A DNA stretch of 64,000 nucleotides, taken from Dermacentor variabilis (Eukaryota; Arthropoda; Arachnida; Ixodida; Ixodidae). Location of the stretch: positions 49,836,115 to 49,900,114 of the forward strand of contig NC_134573.1 in the NCBI RefSeq assembly GCF_050947875.1. The letters are read 5' to 3'. The position numbers were made by a program, and so were the translations under genes. Positions 32,953 through 47,900 of the stretch are shown piece by piece; the first letter of the stretch is position 1; each line of letters begins with the position of its first letter. The notes under the pieces were generated by a model, which did not search any database, was not told the DNA's origin, and was given only the letters and a program-made list of their open reading frames with translations.

Positions 32953-35833
32953 ACGCGCTCAGCTAGCATAGCTATTGACCGCTTTTTCATGGGCAACACC
33001 ATATTGCGTATGCAGTGGCGCCATCTATGGGCAGTCGGCATGCTGGCTTGGGCAAGCACTCCGTCATGTGTGCCAGGTATACGCTCGGCGTTGGTTCTTG
33101 TGTTTGTTTTTGTGCTTGCCTGGTATGTTTACTGTGACGTGGCGTCTTCTAGGTGGAAAAAGATCCTGTGAGGCGTACTGAAGTGGTTTAAGTCGGCATG
33201 GCCAGACTTTTTGCTAGCGTTGAGGCGGACGGTGCACGCAGCTCGATGTGTGCGCGCCTGCTTGAGCTAACAATCAAACTTGGAGATCAATAGTGTAGTT
33301 GCGTAATGTCCATTCCATAATGTGACCTTATAGCAGTTTTCTGCTTTAGTTATAAGCTGCGGTTTAGGAACAATGAAACATACGTGAAGATCGTAACAGC
33401 GTGGGTTGTGCTGTTATACTTTGACAAGCGTTCAAACTGTTAGCTGTAGATTACATGCGTGACCACTTGGTTCAGTCGACGTGGCTTTCACCCACGACTA
33501 AAATAGTATTAATTAGTAATAACAGCAAACCTTACAGTGTGAGTTATACTTGCCCAGCAAAACAACCGTTTACGAAATGCGCGAGCATCCGAAGCAGGGG
33601 TAGATGCTTGATTACAAATATCATTGCTCTAATTTGCGTATAGTACAAGCATGCGAAATGAACGTGTATAGGTCTGTAAACATTGTGCTGCATGACCATG
33701 CGATGTCTTATTGCGGCGTTAGCCCGTTTTCTCTAATTATTTCTTTCGTTTTTCGAGAAAAAGAATGCCAACCAATTTTTTTTCGGTTTTGTTCGTCCAG
33801 TCCTGTGCGACGTACTCACCCCTATAAAGGAACTCACAAATAGCCGTCGTATTCTTTTGATGCGATCATTCTCAGATATTACGGCTTTACAGGGCAAGAA
33901 AGGCAATGCTGAATCACAAAGCTTATAACTGTATCATGCTGGTTCACCAACCGCAGGGATCTCTGTGTTGAGCAGCCGCCTCAGCTTCATACAGGAGGCT
34001 AGCTTAGACATATCATAATGATTTGAAGTCTACTATACTTGAAATTCCTGAGAACGATGCCGGTGCATCACAAACAGTTGATAGCGCCTGGCACTCCGAT
34101 GTTGGCCGTAGAAGAACATGAGCTTTTATGTTTTAGTTCTACGACAAGCGATCATATAGTGAGCAATGTTTCCATTTCCTGGCAATACGGAGGCACCGAT
34201 TCTTTTCGTTTAACTAAAACCGATACACCCAAAACTGTTCACAACACATACACACCCTGCGGCTGACGATGCGCATCATATGTTTGCGCTTCCAAAAGAT
34301 ATTTCCACGTACTGTAGTTACCGATGCAACGAAAGGCTACACGCTGGTTTCCCGACGACGCTGTATGAACGGACATTGCGCAAATATCACAAAGTACGAG
34401 TTAAAACATCTCTAAATCGTTCCGCAGCACGCGACAGCAATACTTTTAAGCAGCGCCGCGCCAGATCGCACAAGCCAGAGAAAAGGAAAGGCTCGATGCG
34501 CGCCCTTTCCAGCTCACCTGATGAAACGGTCTATATGTGTGTAGTTTTACAGCGAAGCTCTCTATAGCTACCCTTCAGCGCTGGTCCGTCCGTCTATGCG
34601 TCGCGTCAACACGAAAAATCTTACGTTTGTAGTGTATCACGAATGTTGTGTAGCTCTCAATATAATGTAGGCATCTTACAAAAAAATTAGACTGAAGTTG
34701 GTTGATGGGACGTCTCTTGCGTCACGCCGAGTTTTATTTACTTGTAATAATTAGTGTGTTCACAGTGAAGCTGTAAACGTTACAGAATTCCAGTCTGTTG
34801 TACATGCATGGCCGTTTACGGAGGGAGTATGGTAAGCGAAAAGGCTTGTAACTCTTGTTTTAACGAAACTGTCCCGAAAAACAGATTCTATGACATTTAG
34901 TCGCTCAGACTATACTAACATTACGCCGATTGTGAAATTCCCGTTTGCCACGCGGCGATTCTTGCACACGTCACTACTTCATAAAACAATAAGAATAGAT
35001 CGCTCCACAGTCAAACGATATATTCGTTGGGCAAGAAAGTACAGGACCGTAAATTTTTTTTTTCATCTAATCGCATGTCGTCTATTACTGTAGAAGCCGG
35101 TTTGCGTTGAAGAAAGGAAAAACAAGCCACAGCATCTCCTTAACAGTCATGGTAGCTGGTGATGAGTAAGCGCTAACGTATCAGCGATCACCATTGCGTG
35201 TTACGAACACGCCAGTCCATCAGGTAGCTGCGAAATAGTAGCCGCAGTGTTGTTAATGTGTAGTCTGCTCGAATGACAACCAGGTATTGACAATTAGGAA
35301 ACAAAAATCCGTAGCCCTGTCGCCACGTGGTAGTGGTAGAAAAATTTTTATCACCATGATGCCTTACATCGTTTTTTATTTTCGTCGAGGCTGTAAAACG
35401 CTTCATGGGGTATTACGCATTCTTAACCATGCATGAATGTGGTGATGCCGCCGAAGCAAGTCTATGCTTTCATACGTGAAGCAAGTTTCCGACAATATTG
35501 AGGGAACATTTAGGGGCATGATGAAAACGGTCAACATAATAACAGTCTAACATTGGCGAAAATGGGCTCCCAATCCCCTCGGTAATCGCAGCGGATTTGA
35601 GAAGAGAGTAGGAAAGTTCTGCGACACAGCATCGTGATTTTTGTTCTCCGGCCGTCAACTTTATGTACGCGGCACCATCATAAATTTGTGAGTAAAAGTG
35701 ATTTCTAAGCTGTGCAGTTACTCTGCTGCTCCTTGCAACGCATAAGACATATCGGTTATCTTCAGGCGGCACGTATGCATAATCGCTTATTTTGTACACG
35801 ACAACGCTCGCAGTGTCAAGTGGCCGTCCGTCG
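32953..35833. other. No gene recognised; 3' flank of the secreted-protein gene
   Basis: I see no supported coding sequence. The minus-strand gene at 35834-54536 should have its 3' UTR here. The nearest AATAAA on the minus strand that I found is at 35375-35380, about 455 nt past the stop codon. A 60-residue frame with one hydrophobic segment at 32989-33171 is probably fortuitous. Confidence 0.35.
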
Positions 35834-35956
35834 TCAGTCATGCGTACAGGTGACCTCCCATGGTTTGCTGACGAGGTACACGTGTAGAGAAGAAAAACGG
35901 GTTCCGGGAGCCGCCAGTTCTTTTTCGAGGCACTTGGGCGGTCGGTGGAGGTAGGT
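35834..35956 (-). CDS. Exon 7, terminal
   Basis: Acceptor TCTCTTCTCTGGCAG with a long pyrimidine tract; phase 0. 40 codons and TGA at 35836-35834. Encodes RPPKCLEKELAAPG and FSSLHVYLVSKPWEVTCTHD. Confidence 0.85.
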   Translation of the reverse strand, partial: TYLHRPPKCLEKELAAPGTRFSSLHVYLVSKPWEVTCTHD

Positions 35957-38900
35957 CTGCCAGAGAAGAGAAAAAAGAAGGGTGCACATATGAGGAAGAC
36001 GATCGTAACATTGGGAATGATCGTCAGCCCCCAAAGCAAGAGCCACTTTTTAATTTACCAGATGTAAGACATTTACCAGTTCACAACTCAAACGTGAACA
36101 ATGGCAAAGCCACGTCAGGGACAGACATGTCTCGTAGACGTTTGCACCCGCAGCATGCTAATATATGTCTTGCAAACCATATGGAACATTTCCATGAAGT
36201 CTGTATTTTTCCTTCGCCATCTGCTGTTTGCATCGCGCTGCAGCAGATGTTTAGTGAATATCAACTAGACCGACCTAGCATTCAGCTAAATTACCGCATA
36301 TTGCAGCCAACTGCTATGTGCTTTCGTGAAGAACGCTGGCTACATAACAGTACAGATGTTTAGCTCGTACACCAAACCCAGAACTTTTGACCAAACACGG
36401 GCTTACCGGATTCGCGGATGACTCTGGTTACGCATGTAGCGCTATATTGTGATGCTTTCTCCAATTGCGATGCGTTTGAAACCTTCTTGTTTTATGTGAG
36501 TGTTCTCGTTGAAGAAATTACATAAAAAAAGAATTTAATGTTAACGATGGTCTTGCTAGCGAAGCTTCACAATATTAGTTAAACATTACATGGCAGGCCA
36601 CCACAAGAACAACTGCATCTTACGTAATTTCCCAAAATGACACAGTCAAGAACGAAAGAAGCTACTGACGTGCGCCGTATTCTTTCTCTGGTTAAATACT
36701 ACCAATGGAGATGGCGCCACCAATACGACTGCTTGCCTAAACACCTCTGCTGCTCCAATATTCTGCAATGGAATAGCATAAATGTCTAGCATATTGCCAC
36801 CAATGCCTACAAAAGCAACAGGCATGACACTTCAAATTTGCAGTGCTTCTGCAGGGTGCTCGACTACTCTTTGTGATCGGTGAAACAGATATCTTTTCGA
36901 AGGAGTCTGTGAGGCATGCTTCAAACAGCCTTAGCTGTCATGTAAGTCTTGTAGCAGAATGGCCGCCATAATGGCATAGGCTTGCGTCAGTCGCGAAGGT
37001 TGTGTTAAAAAGCTGTTTTGTCACGCACCTCAATAGTTAAGTGGCTTTGGGCTGTTGAGTATGATGCCGTAAGTACAATCTGGGTGGCGAAGGGCGCGTT
37101 CCAATGGAGGCCGCACCGTTCGCCTACCACGTAGTACACCAATGAGCCCGAAGTGTCCAAAACTAGTTTGGAGACTTCCACTACAGCCACTGCAAAGTTT
37201 CGGGATGTTGAGCCGCATATTTTAATTTAAACGTTTTGTTTTTCACCTCCCTTTCACGCGAACAGTATGCTACAGTAATTTCTGCATCAGTATTAGTCGA
37301 TGAATGTTTTTGAGAGTGCTTTTATGAACAACTTTTATTTCTTTCTCTTTTTTTTCCCGTAATTCGTATGCTCATATAAATTTTTACAACCCACTTCCTT
37401 TTTAGGCCTGCGCAAAAAGGCTCATAGTATTCTTAAAAAGAGAAAAAAAACTTTTTTGTGACATTTGGCGGAGCACACAAATTAAACAGATAGTAGCGAG
37501 GAATACTGGACTAGGGGACCTCGCTAGGTGATTAGTTAGAAATACTTCAAGTTCTAATCTTATGCGCTTATTTTATAGAGAAGTATAGTCTAGCTCTCAT
37601 GTTAGTATTTCACGGGTTAATGTTTACATTCATCTCCCACATGCAAATATCTCTTCCTTCGGCGGCAATATCAGTAGCAACAGTCCTACGACATCTGCAC
37701 CTCATAGCGTGCTCGAATCGGTGAACTCAACTGCATGTGCATCTAATGCTGCTACAAGACAACTTTGACGCCTTGCACACACTGTTATATTTACGCAGCC
37801 TTTGTTGTTAGATCGCACTTAGCTGAATTACTTTGTATGGACTTTACTGACAGATGCGCCGATAATTAACTCGGCAAGGCTGTGCATACCTTGGTGCTGA
37901 AGAGCCCACGAGTGCTAAATTTGGACGCCTGGTCCTCGTACAGACGTCCTTCGTCCGTGATGCATCAGCACCGACTGATAATGATTTTTTGCCTGAACCA
38001 CCCCGTGTCACTAATGTGCCAATGACATCATATTCAAACCGGCGTTGCCGCGCAGTGCTGAACCACCCCGTGTCACTAATGTGCCAATGACATCATATTC
38101 AAACCGGCGTTGCCGCGCAGTGCTGAACCACCCCGTGTCACTAATGTGCCAATGACATCATATTCAAACCGGCGTTGCCGCGCAGTGCTGCCGTCACTGT
38201 CGTTCCTGTGCGCTTTACTCACGCCGATGTTCTCCTTGATGACTCGCTCGAACCTCCCGGACGAGGGAGGCGGCAATGAATGCAGGAATCCAAAGGAGAC
38301 AATCTCTCCACGGAAGAAGGTCACGTATACGGGGAACAGGTGCTCGCACGCCATGTTCTCGGTGATGTTCCAGAAGTAATGGCGCCCTGCGAAGAGTGGG
38401 ACAACTTTAGATACCATTTCACTATGTGATAGTCCCCAGCTGTGAACGAAAATTTCCGCCTGTATAATTATAATGCACAAGGGTTACTTTTGATACGCAA
38501 GTAAAAGCGTCCATTTGAAGGAGAAAGAAGAAGGCAGTGCCAGGGAGGAAACACCTTGAATGGATCCGCACTTCCCCCCAAAACACATTTCCTGAATGTT
38601 TCGTTGTTCTGGAACGCTCAAGGAATAAGCTTGTCGTTTTAAATAGAAAAAAAATAAGCATATAAATCATTTTCAGTTTATAATTGAGAGAATTTGCTTC
38701 ATAATCAAAGAAATTTTCGCTTCTGCAACAGGAATTTCAAATGGAAGAACAAGCAAAAATTTTCTAGCAGTAAATGATAAATTAAATGCCCATTTTCATC
38801 CAAAATGATTTGTGTGCAACTAATGTTTTTGAAAGTGCAAATATTTAAGCGCAATACAAGACTTTATTTATTATGCAAGAAAAGTCAATTAATAAATAAA

Positions 38901-41900
38901 ACCAAGAGATACACAATATAGGTAGCACTTCTCCAAGACAGGAGTAACAAAACGCAGGCTTATTCACGCCTTACTGAAACGAACTAGTGCTTTTGTTTTG
39001 TATACACGGCTGTGTATTGTAATGTAATGCCTCCAGCATGATAGGTACTATCTGGATGACAATTACATTACCGTTGTGATTCTTTTATTTATATAAGTCT
39101 CCTAATGCGCCACACGTAACCGACTGTTAATGACCATTCTAAGCTATACTTAGCTACAGCAGCTATCAGAGAAAAGAAAATTATGGTGCATTGCGCAACA
39201 GTTGTGGAGCGGGAGACGTTCTGGTTCCTACTGCGCGCGCATAAAGCTTTTGTATTTTATTGCAAGTTTACTTTTTAACTGTCCAAATTTTCTTTTATTC
39301 CATCCACCAGCACTCAATCAAAGACCTCGTTTTAGAAGGTGCTAAACCGCTAAGCCAATTTCACAATTATTTGCGATTGTCTGCCGTACGCAATGCACTG
39401 ACACAAGGCTATCTGATGCGGGGTGTCCGACTAGATTCAGGCCACCCCACACTTTGCTAAACTTGCGTGTTGAGTGGCAGACTACATGGAAGAGCGCTCA
39501 AATGAATTAATACCTTGACAGGGGCGACAAAAGGAACATTAGTAGCTTAAACACACTGGCTTCTGTTATTCTCATATGCCCACTAAAGGGACTGCTACTT
39601 ATGCCACCCGTGCTCCCTATTCCCTCCGTACTCACCCATGCCCGGGTAGCAGGCCTCGCGCACCCACAAGCTGTTACGCAGATCATCGTCGTAGCGCGGT
39701 GCCGACACCAGTCGACTCAGAGCCTCGGTTTCACGCTGCAAGTAAACGTTCGAGCCGACGCCTTCCTCTTCAAGCTCACGAAGTGTGCGACCACGAGCAC
39801 AGATCAGCTCTGCAAATGTAAATGGCGAAACCATGCAGTCAGCAAATTTTCATCGCGAAGCACTCATTATCTTGCTGCAGCCAAGCAGGAATATCCTAAT
39901 GCATTACGTATTGCACTTTCTGAAAGATCTATTTTATTGTATCAATGCGAACTGCTTAAGTTTTGACATGTTTAAGTTTTGAGCCCATTGAGGGAGAAGT
40001 GTATGAAATTTTAGTGACATCCTTCTGGCTCCTAAATCGTTTAGTGCGACAGCAGTAACCCTCTCCCCCAACTACGCAAAGGCCCCTAACAAAGTGTAAA
40101 CCTCTTCCGATTCTGTGCAATGCACCACCCCTCATATGTAGGCGAAGACGAAAGCAGAAAGCTGAACAGGGTGATAGTGGCCGATAACTACGGCGTCATG
40201 ATGACCGTGGTGAGATGGCGACAACAACAAGGTGGTGGCCTCACAATAAAGAGACGACTGCAGAGGCAGCATGAAGATAACGTTTAAATAAGCGAACTTA
40301 ATCGAAGCGAACAGGGCAGACTATCGGATAGTGACTCTCTGAATGACTGCTGCGATGAAAGCTTTGCTGTGAGCGTCGGTCGAAAAGCGCAAAATATATG
40401 CTGCGTTTGTGTACTATCTCCTCTAGCTTTCGAAATTCATGCGCTGAGACGCAGATCTCTGAGTTTGCATATTGCGCGGTACCATGCCGGCACTAACTTT
40501 TGGGTGCTAAAGCTGCCCAACGGAGTATTGACTAAAGGCTGTATAACGTGTCAGGCGCCGCTTGGTCATTATAATAAAAAATTTGCTATAAGTACTGGTT
40601 GTTGTCAATACTTTGTTTCTTTCTTCCCCATATTGTCGGTTTGTGGCGACGGATAGTAAGGTAAAGAAGAAGAGGATCACGGTCACAGCTTGGCCATGAC
40701 CGACATGAGCCTAATCAAGAGGATAAACGTACAGGGAGGTCAACTCTCATAGCTCATAACTTCTGTCAATATAAACACGTAAAATTAACTTTTCTGTTAT
40801 TTAGTTCAATGAACAGTACATGAAACATGTAGCTATTTGTTTCATAATGACTATATTCATATCACAAGTTATGAATATTGATCAGACCATGGAATGTAAA
40901 GCATATCTTGGTGATGATTAAGTAATCGTACTACTCATGGTGGGTGGACTGAGAGTAGTGTCATTGCACTTTTACATGGGTTGATATCTGTTCGGTCCAC
41001 TGATTATTGTGCAGAACAAGATAGATATTTCTGCGAACTATATTCATTCGGAACGGCTCATTCTAATTACAAAGATATTACAGGCTTATATTACTAGTCC
41101 TGGACATATAATTTCCCTGGCGATTATATTGCAATTGACAAGTAATTATCAGCACATAACTGCTCGAAAAGAAAAACTACCTACTTATGTAAGTTCAATG
41201 TATTCTTCTGAGGCAAGCTTGCTGTACGTTGCTTATTGCACGTGGAGTATTACTCAATAATTACTCATAAAAGAATTAGTGAACTAGCTGCAGAGAGCAC
41301 ATGAATAATTTCCGTTGGCAAATAGGGTGAATAAAACTGTTTTAACGTATACGATGGCTACACGCATATCACGGAGTTATTAATCATTAGGCGTGTAAAA
41401 GAGGATACCACACTTGTCATCTTTGCGCGTCTGTTAACGTTAGTTGCACTCACATGTGTTTGTTAAGGCTAACAAAGCAGGCTATCAAAACGTTTTAAAT
41501 GAACCTGCTATAATAAATGAGATGAGCGATTTGTCTAAAAGTACAGTAGAAATCAAGCTAATCGGACGTATGAGTACAAACTCCCGGGGTCACACCGAGT
41601 GTATGCCGTCTTCAGACCCACCCCTTCACTAAACCTACACAATTCTCTGGCTTTAAGTAACAAAAACTGCAAATAACGACACCATAAGTTGGCAGAATGG
41701 ACTTATTCGAATTCCATCAGCACGCTACGTTCTGATAATTTGCAACGTAATGATGCAATCAACAGATGTGCGCCTATTTTGTGATTTTGTGTTGCCTAAA
41801 TGGCTGTTATGGCCTATTATGCCTGTTTTCTGGTAAAGTAGTTAGTGTGAGCCCATATTAATTCAGTTTAAAGTACTCACCAGGTGGGAGAAAGTAGACT

Positions 41901-44900
41901 GTGAGAAATTGTATGTCTCTGCCCGCGACAGTGTCCATGATGTATCCAGCACGAGGGTGCATCCTGGAATTCTCCACATGAAACTTAACAAAAGCAAAAT
42001 GAAATGATGAGCCCGTTGTAGGGAAGATGCAGAAAACGTCGGGCAGCAGTGTAGTAAACCAATTTCATTATGTCCGCACCTTAAACACCGATGAAACATC
42101 TTATTTGGTGCATAGAAGAAGTGTGTGATGACGTAGACTTTAGCATAAATTCCCTGCTACTCAACGTTGTACATTTGACTGGAAAATAATATCACCAAGC
42201 ACATTGAAATGCCCTAGCCTAATTGGAGGGCAGAACCAAACGGCAGATTGATCTAAAAGACATTTGGGCAATATACTTATACTCAAACCATATCGCCAGT
42301 TTTTGGTACAAGATTGAGCCAAATTTTTTTTATCGGCTCGCAAATAGCTAACAACACAAGCTTGCAAGACGAATGCCGTTCATATGACACGTGCGCACAC
42401 GCTCAAGAATTACGCGAAAAATTGGCGCACTCACCCCTGACTGCAAGCCCGAAATGACACCATTCACGTCGTATAAGAGCACCACTGAAGGATCGTTGTC
42501 TTTCATGAAGCGAAAGCCATAAAACGTGCCTGCGAAATTAAGATTGAACGAAATTAGGCATATAGCCTCAAAGTCAATGCGATACAATAAGAAACACCGT
42601 AAAGGAAATATCTGAAGTAATTTTGACCGCGTGGGAGAAGGAGTAAGGACACAAGGCAGGGATGCTAACCAGAAATGCGTCAGGTTGGCTACCCTATTCC
42701 GGGGGACGTGAAAGCGGGAATAAAAAGGTGAGATATAGAGATGAGAAGGGGGAGACGCGGTGAGAGGGTTCGTGCTCGCACGCGGATGTCCTGAGCAAGT
42801 CAAAGGCATGCGCATAGGTCAGTCGCCCCCACGAAAGGCAAAATTGTGTTCACAGCTTTGTGGGCCCACGAGTGATGGGGACACTCTTCATGTAGCACCT
42901 GCACGGGCAGAGGTCGATCATCCAGTAGTCGCAATGTGATAGGTAATGTTTATCATTCCGACTGAAATTGATGACCGTGGCACAATAAATGTTCAATGTT
43001 CTCTTCCGCGCCGCAGACATCGCATGAAGCACTGTCGGTCATTCTAATCAAAGTAGTGTACACCTTCGTGAAAGCCACTCCAAACCCGAGCTGGTATAGA
43101 AGCGATGCCTCACGTCGGTGAAGCCTGGTGGAGGTCGCATTTGGAGCGAAGGGCTACCTGGTGCGCCTTATAATTGGGGTCTTCCACTCTGTTGGAGAAA
43201 ACTTGCACGCCAGGTGACGAAGCAGCCCTGTAGCGTCTATCCTCGTAAGAGGAATGGAAACTTGGGATTTTGGGAATGGGATGGGATCTTGGGGCGACTC
43301 TCGAGCAGCTTTGTCTGCGTCATCATTTCCACTGATCCCTCAGTGGCCAGATAGCCACTGGGAAATAATTTTTTGGCTTATCTGTTTTAAGTTATGTGAA
43401 GTTTGACAATTCCGTACTTTAGCTGTTAGTGAATTCCACGGAGAACTGACTGCATACTGTGTAAAGCTGATGTAGAGTCGGAAAACACGGCTCATGAACC
43501 AGGACTCTCTGTGTCAGTGAACTGAAGCGCAGTGCGCAGAGCCGTTAATTATGCAGCCGTGGACGTTGCCAAATGTGACGTCTTCAACTGCAGTGCTATT
43601 GCTCCCATCGGTATAAACTCAGCACCACCAGAACTGCTCGATCTAGTCGATCCGTCAGAATAGATGTGTACTTGGCTAGTGTATGTTTCGAAAAACAGGA
43701 ATTAGCTCAATTGTTTTAGTGGAGACGATGATATATCTGCCTTTTTCAGAAGTCCTCCAATTAAGAAGTGTACTTCACGACTGCACAAGCACTATCGAGG
43801 AGAAGCCGGCCTGGCGCAAATGCGCACCCCGATGTAAGCGAGGCGCGATATGAACTGACAGTTATGCTATATTACGTACATGAAGGCTCTTTCGACGGTG
43901 AGTGCGGCGAGGTTATGGCAAAATGTCCGGGCAATGTGCCTAACATGTACGCGCATCGTCATGACGGCGATGGGCGTCGTGATTGAATAATCTTGAGCAA
44001 TGGCAATGGTTCAACCGCAGAACCACTGAGTGATAATAAAAGTCACAAGCGCAGAGCTTGGGCCTGAATGCTCTAAGTTGAACGCAAATTACTTCTGCAG
44101 GTGTTGGATATAACAGGTAGGCTGTACCAGAAGAACCCGATAAATAACACCCTGTACAGCTGCAACATGGATTCTGTGGACACCCCCAGTTCTTTCCTGC
44201 AAGAAACAGTCGCTTTTTCACGTGGTTCGCGTGAGGAGTTTAGGGCAGGTCTCTGTCAATCGCAACCCCCGTGAACCTGGCACTTCTGCTGAACGATATC
44301 ACTTGCACGGTAATTTATATGTGGATGTATGCAGACATTGGCTTCCAGGTAAATGCCACCACTGCCTATTTTTCACGCGTCACCTACACACCTTGTTTAG
44401 GAAAGTAGCATGATATCGATGAGACCGCCTTCTGAAGCCAAGCACGAAGCTGAAGCCGTTTCACCCCCGACGTCCAGGTAAATATGTCGTCAGCGTAGAT
44501 AGACAGTCGAACGGTACTTGCAAGGTTCTCGATTAGTCCAATAAGGGCTAGATTAAAATGCATTACGCTTTGTACTCCGCCCTGAGGCTCTCCGTGGCAA
44601 CTGTAGTACTGGGGTGTCAGGCCATCCCCGGTGAGCACGTAGAATGATCGCATCTGTAGGTAGCTACGAACCCCGAGATATACCTTGCCACCCAGCCCTA
44701 TTGATTCTAACGGTTTAAGGATGGCTTCATGGGTTACACTATTGTGAGCCCTTTTAATGTCTAGCAGCAAGGCAGCGCAGAAGCGTTAACAGGCCTTCTG
44801 AATTTCCATGTACGTTATCAAGTCTACAACGCTGTCTATAGATGAACGCAGCGTTTGAATCCGGTCAACATGTCTGGGTAAACTTCATAGGGCTCTCAGA

Positions 44901-47900
44901 CGCGGTAGAACCATCAGTTCTATTAGTTCTCCTATAAAATAGCAAGCACGATCCGATGGTGTCGCGCAACGTCCAAATACGACTTGCCAACTTTGAGGAG
45001 CGGAATCAGGTGACTTCACTTTAATGCCTGGAGAACCGCCCCAGTATGCCACGAGTCATTGTACAGGCACAGGAGTTCCTTTTGAGCTCATTCACCAATG
45101 TTACACAGTGCGCGATATGCAATGTCTTCTGACGCTGAGGAACGCCCTCACAAAGGAAGCGCAGCCTCTAGTTGGTCCAGAGAAAAAGCGCACTCCATGC
45201 GCGCATGGCGTAAGAACGGTGAGTGGTGGGGAGCCAGCGTTCCAGTGGAACTTCCTTCACCGGTCATCATCCTAGAGAAGAATCCTGCGACTTAAATCTC
45301 TCTGCATTGTAGGTAAACAGCTAGGAAATTGAATGCATGACACTGTCTAGGGATTCACAGAGGCAACTAACTGTTCTCCATCTAAGAGACAAAGGCTTCT
45401 GGGAATCCAGAGACTCGCAGAAAGACACCCAACGTTTCGAAGTCAGCTTAAACATACGACGCTGCATTTTATTATGTGTGCGTCTGGCCAATCTCAAATC
45501 ATGAATGGACATTTTGGAACTACATCTTCGTTCCGCCCGGCGGTGAACTGCACAAAGTTTATGTAGCTCGATGTGGAATCCGGTGCATGCGGAGCTTTTC
45601 CTGATCGAATGTGTGACAACACGTAAAGCACCTTTTATTGCTTCCCTGGGGCTCGATGGTATGTAGTCTGGACAGCAGCTTTGCAGGATTGATTTCAATT
45701 TTCGTCAGTGGATACATTGGCCGGCTCAGGAGAACTTGCAGTTAGTCAGCCCCTCAATCGGGAGATAAGTTGGGATGTGGCCACTTTCCCGCATTTCCAA
45801 GTGCGAGAACCCTTCTTTTACACGAGCGCGAACCAAAGCTAAGGTTGAGGTAGCTACTACACGTGGTTCCGCGCAGATAGATGGGATTTCCATCATTTAA
45901 CAAAGTACTTCTTCAGAGGCAATGGACGCCAATGTATTAAGTGCATCACATGCTCGGTCCTAGTCCATCCTTGTTTTGCCCTTCTTTCCAGTTGTCGAAC
46001 CCGCGACCGCGCTCTAAATAGCAGGACTTCCATCCTCTCAGATGCAATGGCAGGCGAAGAAATAACTCAATTTCTCCAAAGGGTGTTCGTTCCGCTTGAA
46101 ATTTAATGTTGCAGGTTTTGCTTCAAGTCACTGCAAAACGTTTTTTTTTACAGATTCCATATTGCATCTCTGCAAACTCGCGCACTATTGTGCACTCCGC
46201 CTTTAGCCCCTTCCAAACTTTTAGTTTGCTCTAAATTTACCCGCTCGCTCAGCGTAAACAAGGGAAAACAGAAGCTCTAGCCTATGCTTTACGACAAATA
46301 TGTGAATTTACTCTCATAAGTTACGCGTACCTTGCCAAACTATCACTGCCTAGAGAAACAAACTAGCGCTTATATGCAGAGTCAGGCAATCTTAGGACGC
46401 ACATCGCTTACCTGCGCACTGACTGTTCAGTTGGACGAATCCCATCTCTTCTGCCTGCTTCGCCGTCAGTGGCATCTGAGCGAACGCACTTGCTTTCCAA
46501 TTGCGCATTCCCCAGGTCACTGCAGCAAAACATACGCAAGTGTTAGTGGGCTTCAAAGCGAAAGCCTTAAGTGCGTCATGGGTCGAAAAAGCCATTGTCC
46601 GGCGTTATCGAAAAATTGACCGTCCAACGTTATGGCACCTAAGATTCAATGGCACCAAACTTGATGGTGCCGCCATTGAGGGTAGAACCCACGACCATTA
46701 ATGGAAGCTAAAACCAAGGCCTTTGGTGTAAATAAAGCGAAGTTAGCTAAGGCACTCTAACCCTCGAAATTTGCTGGGAGTCTGACTCACGACCGTTGCT
46801 AGAAGTCGAACCCACCACCTTGGGTGTTAAGTGAGGCGAATTAAGGCACAGTTAAGATAGCGTTAATTAAGGCACTCGGACCCACAAACTTTTGTGGAAG
46901 AAAATAAGTAATAGGAGGCAACAACGCAGGCCCATGAGAACCTGAAGTAATTTAATTAATGTGTCGTGAGCGCGCACGCTTTCGCCTTCGTCCTTTTTAG
47001 CCTACGCTAAAGTGACTAACCTTTTTACCTGTGTTCGCCACACTGGGCGCTGAAATGAAAAAAGGTTACTGTAAACCTCTCGTAGCCTAAGTTAGGTAGT
47101 CAACCATCAAGCCTGTAGCATAGCCATGGCGTGCTCGCAATAACGCCAGACCAGTGAAGCCTCAGCGTAGTCAGTAGAACAAAATGAACCTTTATTCAAA
47201 GGTGTAGAGCGTATTTATAAGTAGCCGAGTGGCAGGAAGATAGAAAGGAGCACGTGTTAGTAGAGATAGTCCGAACCCGAAGGATCGCCAGATGAGGCGA
47301 TAAAAGGTGCGCGCACTTCGAAAATGCGTTAAGTTGCAACATTCCTTCCTCCTCAGAAATGAAAGCGTTGCACTGGCTTGCGTTCTCTCGTTGAGCGTCT
47401 CAGAGTTTGTTGGGCGACACCTGTATGCAACGGGGCCACTGGAATATCTGGTGCCGCAAAGTCTGGAGACCGGGTGCCATTTGGAATGCGCCGAGCGGTT
47501 ATGCCTTCATCCGGATTCACCGTTTCTGGATGCTGTAGTTGTGTTGCTTGGTCCGGCTCACTACGATGTGTGGTGGTTGTAGTTACTGTCGGTTTGACGC
47601 CTGGTACTTCCTGTCGAGGGCGGACCTGGTCCACGTGCCGCTGGATGACTCCGTCTGATGTTTCCACGGTCACCATTCTCGCTCCCGACGTCGCCTTCAC
47701 ATGACCGGGCGTCCACTTGCTCCCCACACCGTAATTGCGGGTATACACTTCACTTGCAGGTAGCGGGAGCCAGTCATCTTGGTCCTCTTTTGGCCCTGCA
47801 AGTGCTGGAGGAAAGCATGTGTCCAAGCGTGAGCGTATTTGATAGCCCAAAAGGAGCTCTGCTGGGGATTTACCCGATTTTCGCGGAGTCCTCCGGTAGT

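Larger units (their letters stand above)
38387..42434 (-). other. Introns 3, 4 and 5 (between exons 3 and 6)
   Basis: Intron 3 (42434-41972, 463 bp), intron 4 (41880-39810, 2071 bp) and intron 5 (39635-38387, 1249 bp). All three have GTGAGT donors. Exons 4 and 5 lie inside this span. AT-rich; no element recognised. Confidence 0.7.

Noticed and set aside
32989..33171. 60-residue frame with one membrane-like segment
   Set aside because: Too short, poor context, no homology recognised.
35470..36039. 189-residue minus-strand frame with a hydrophobic start
   Set aside because: It overlaps the terminal exon of the secreted-protein gene in another frame; the exon frame fits the splice phases and family pattern.
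37005..37218. Minus-strand frames considered as the next exon after exon 6
   Set aside because: No acceptor gives the required phase 0 without an immediate stop, and the terminal exon at 35834-35956 fits perfectly.
38076..38222. In-frame read-through of exon 6 into the 65-bp repeats
   Set aside because: A good GTGAGT donor precedes it and exon 7 continues the protein; read-through is only a shadow frame.
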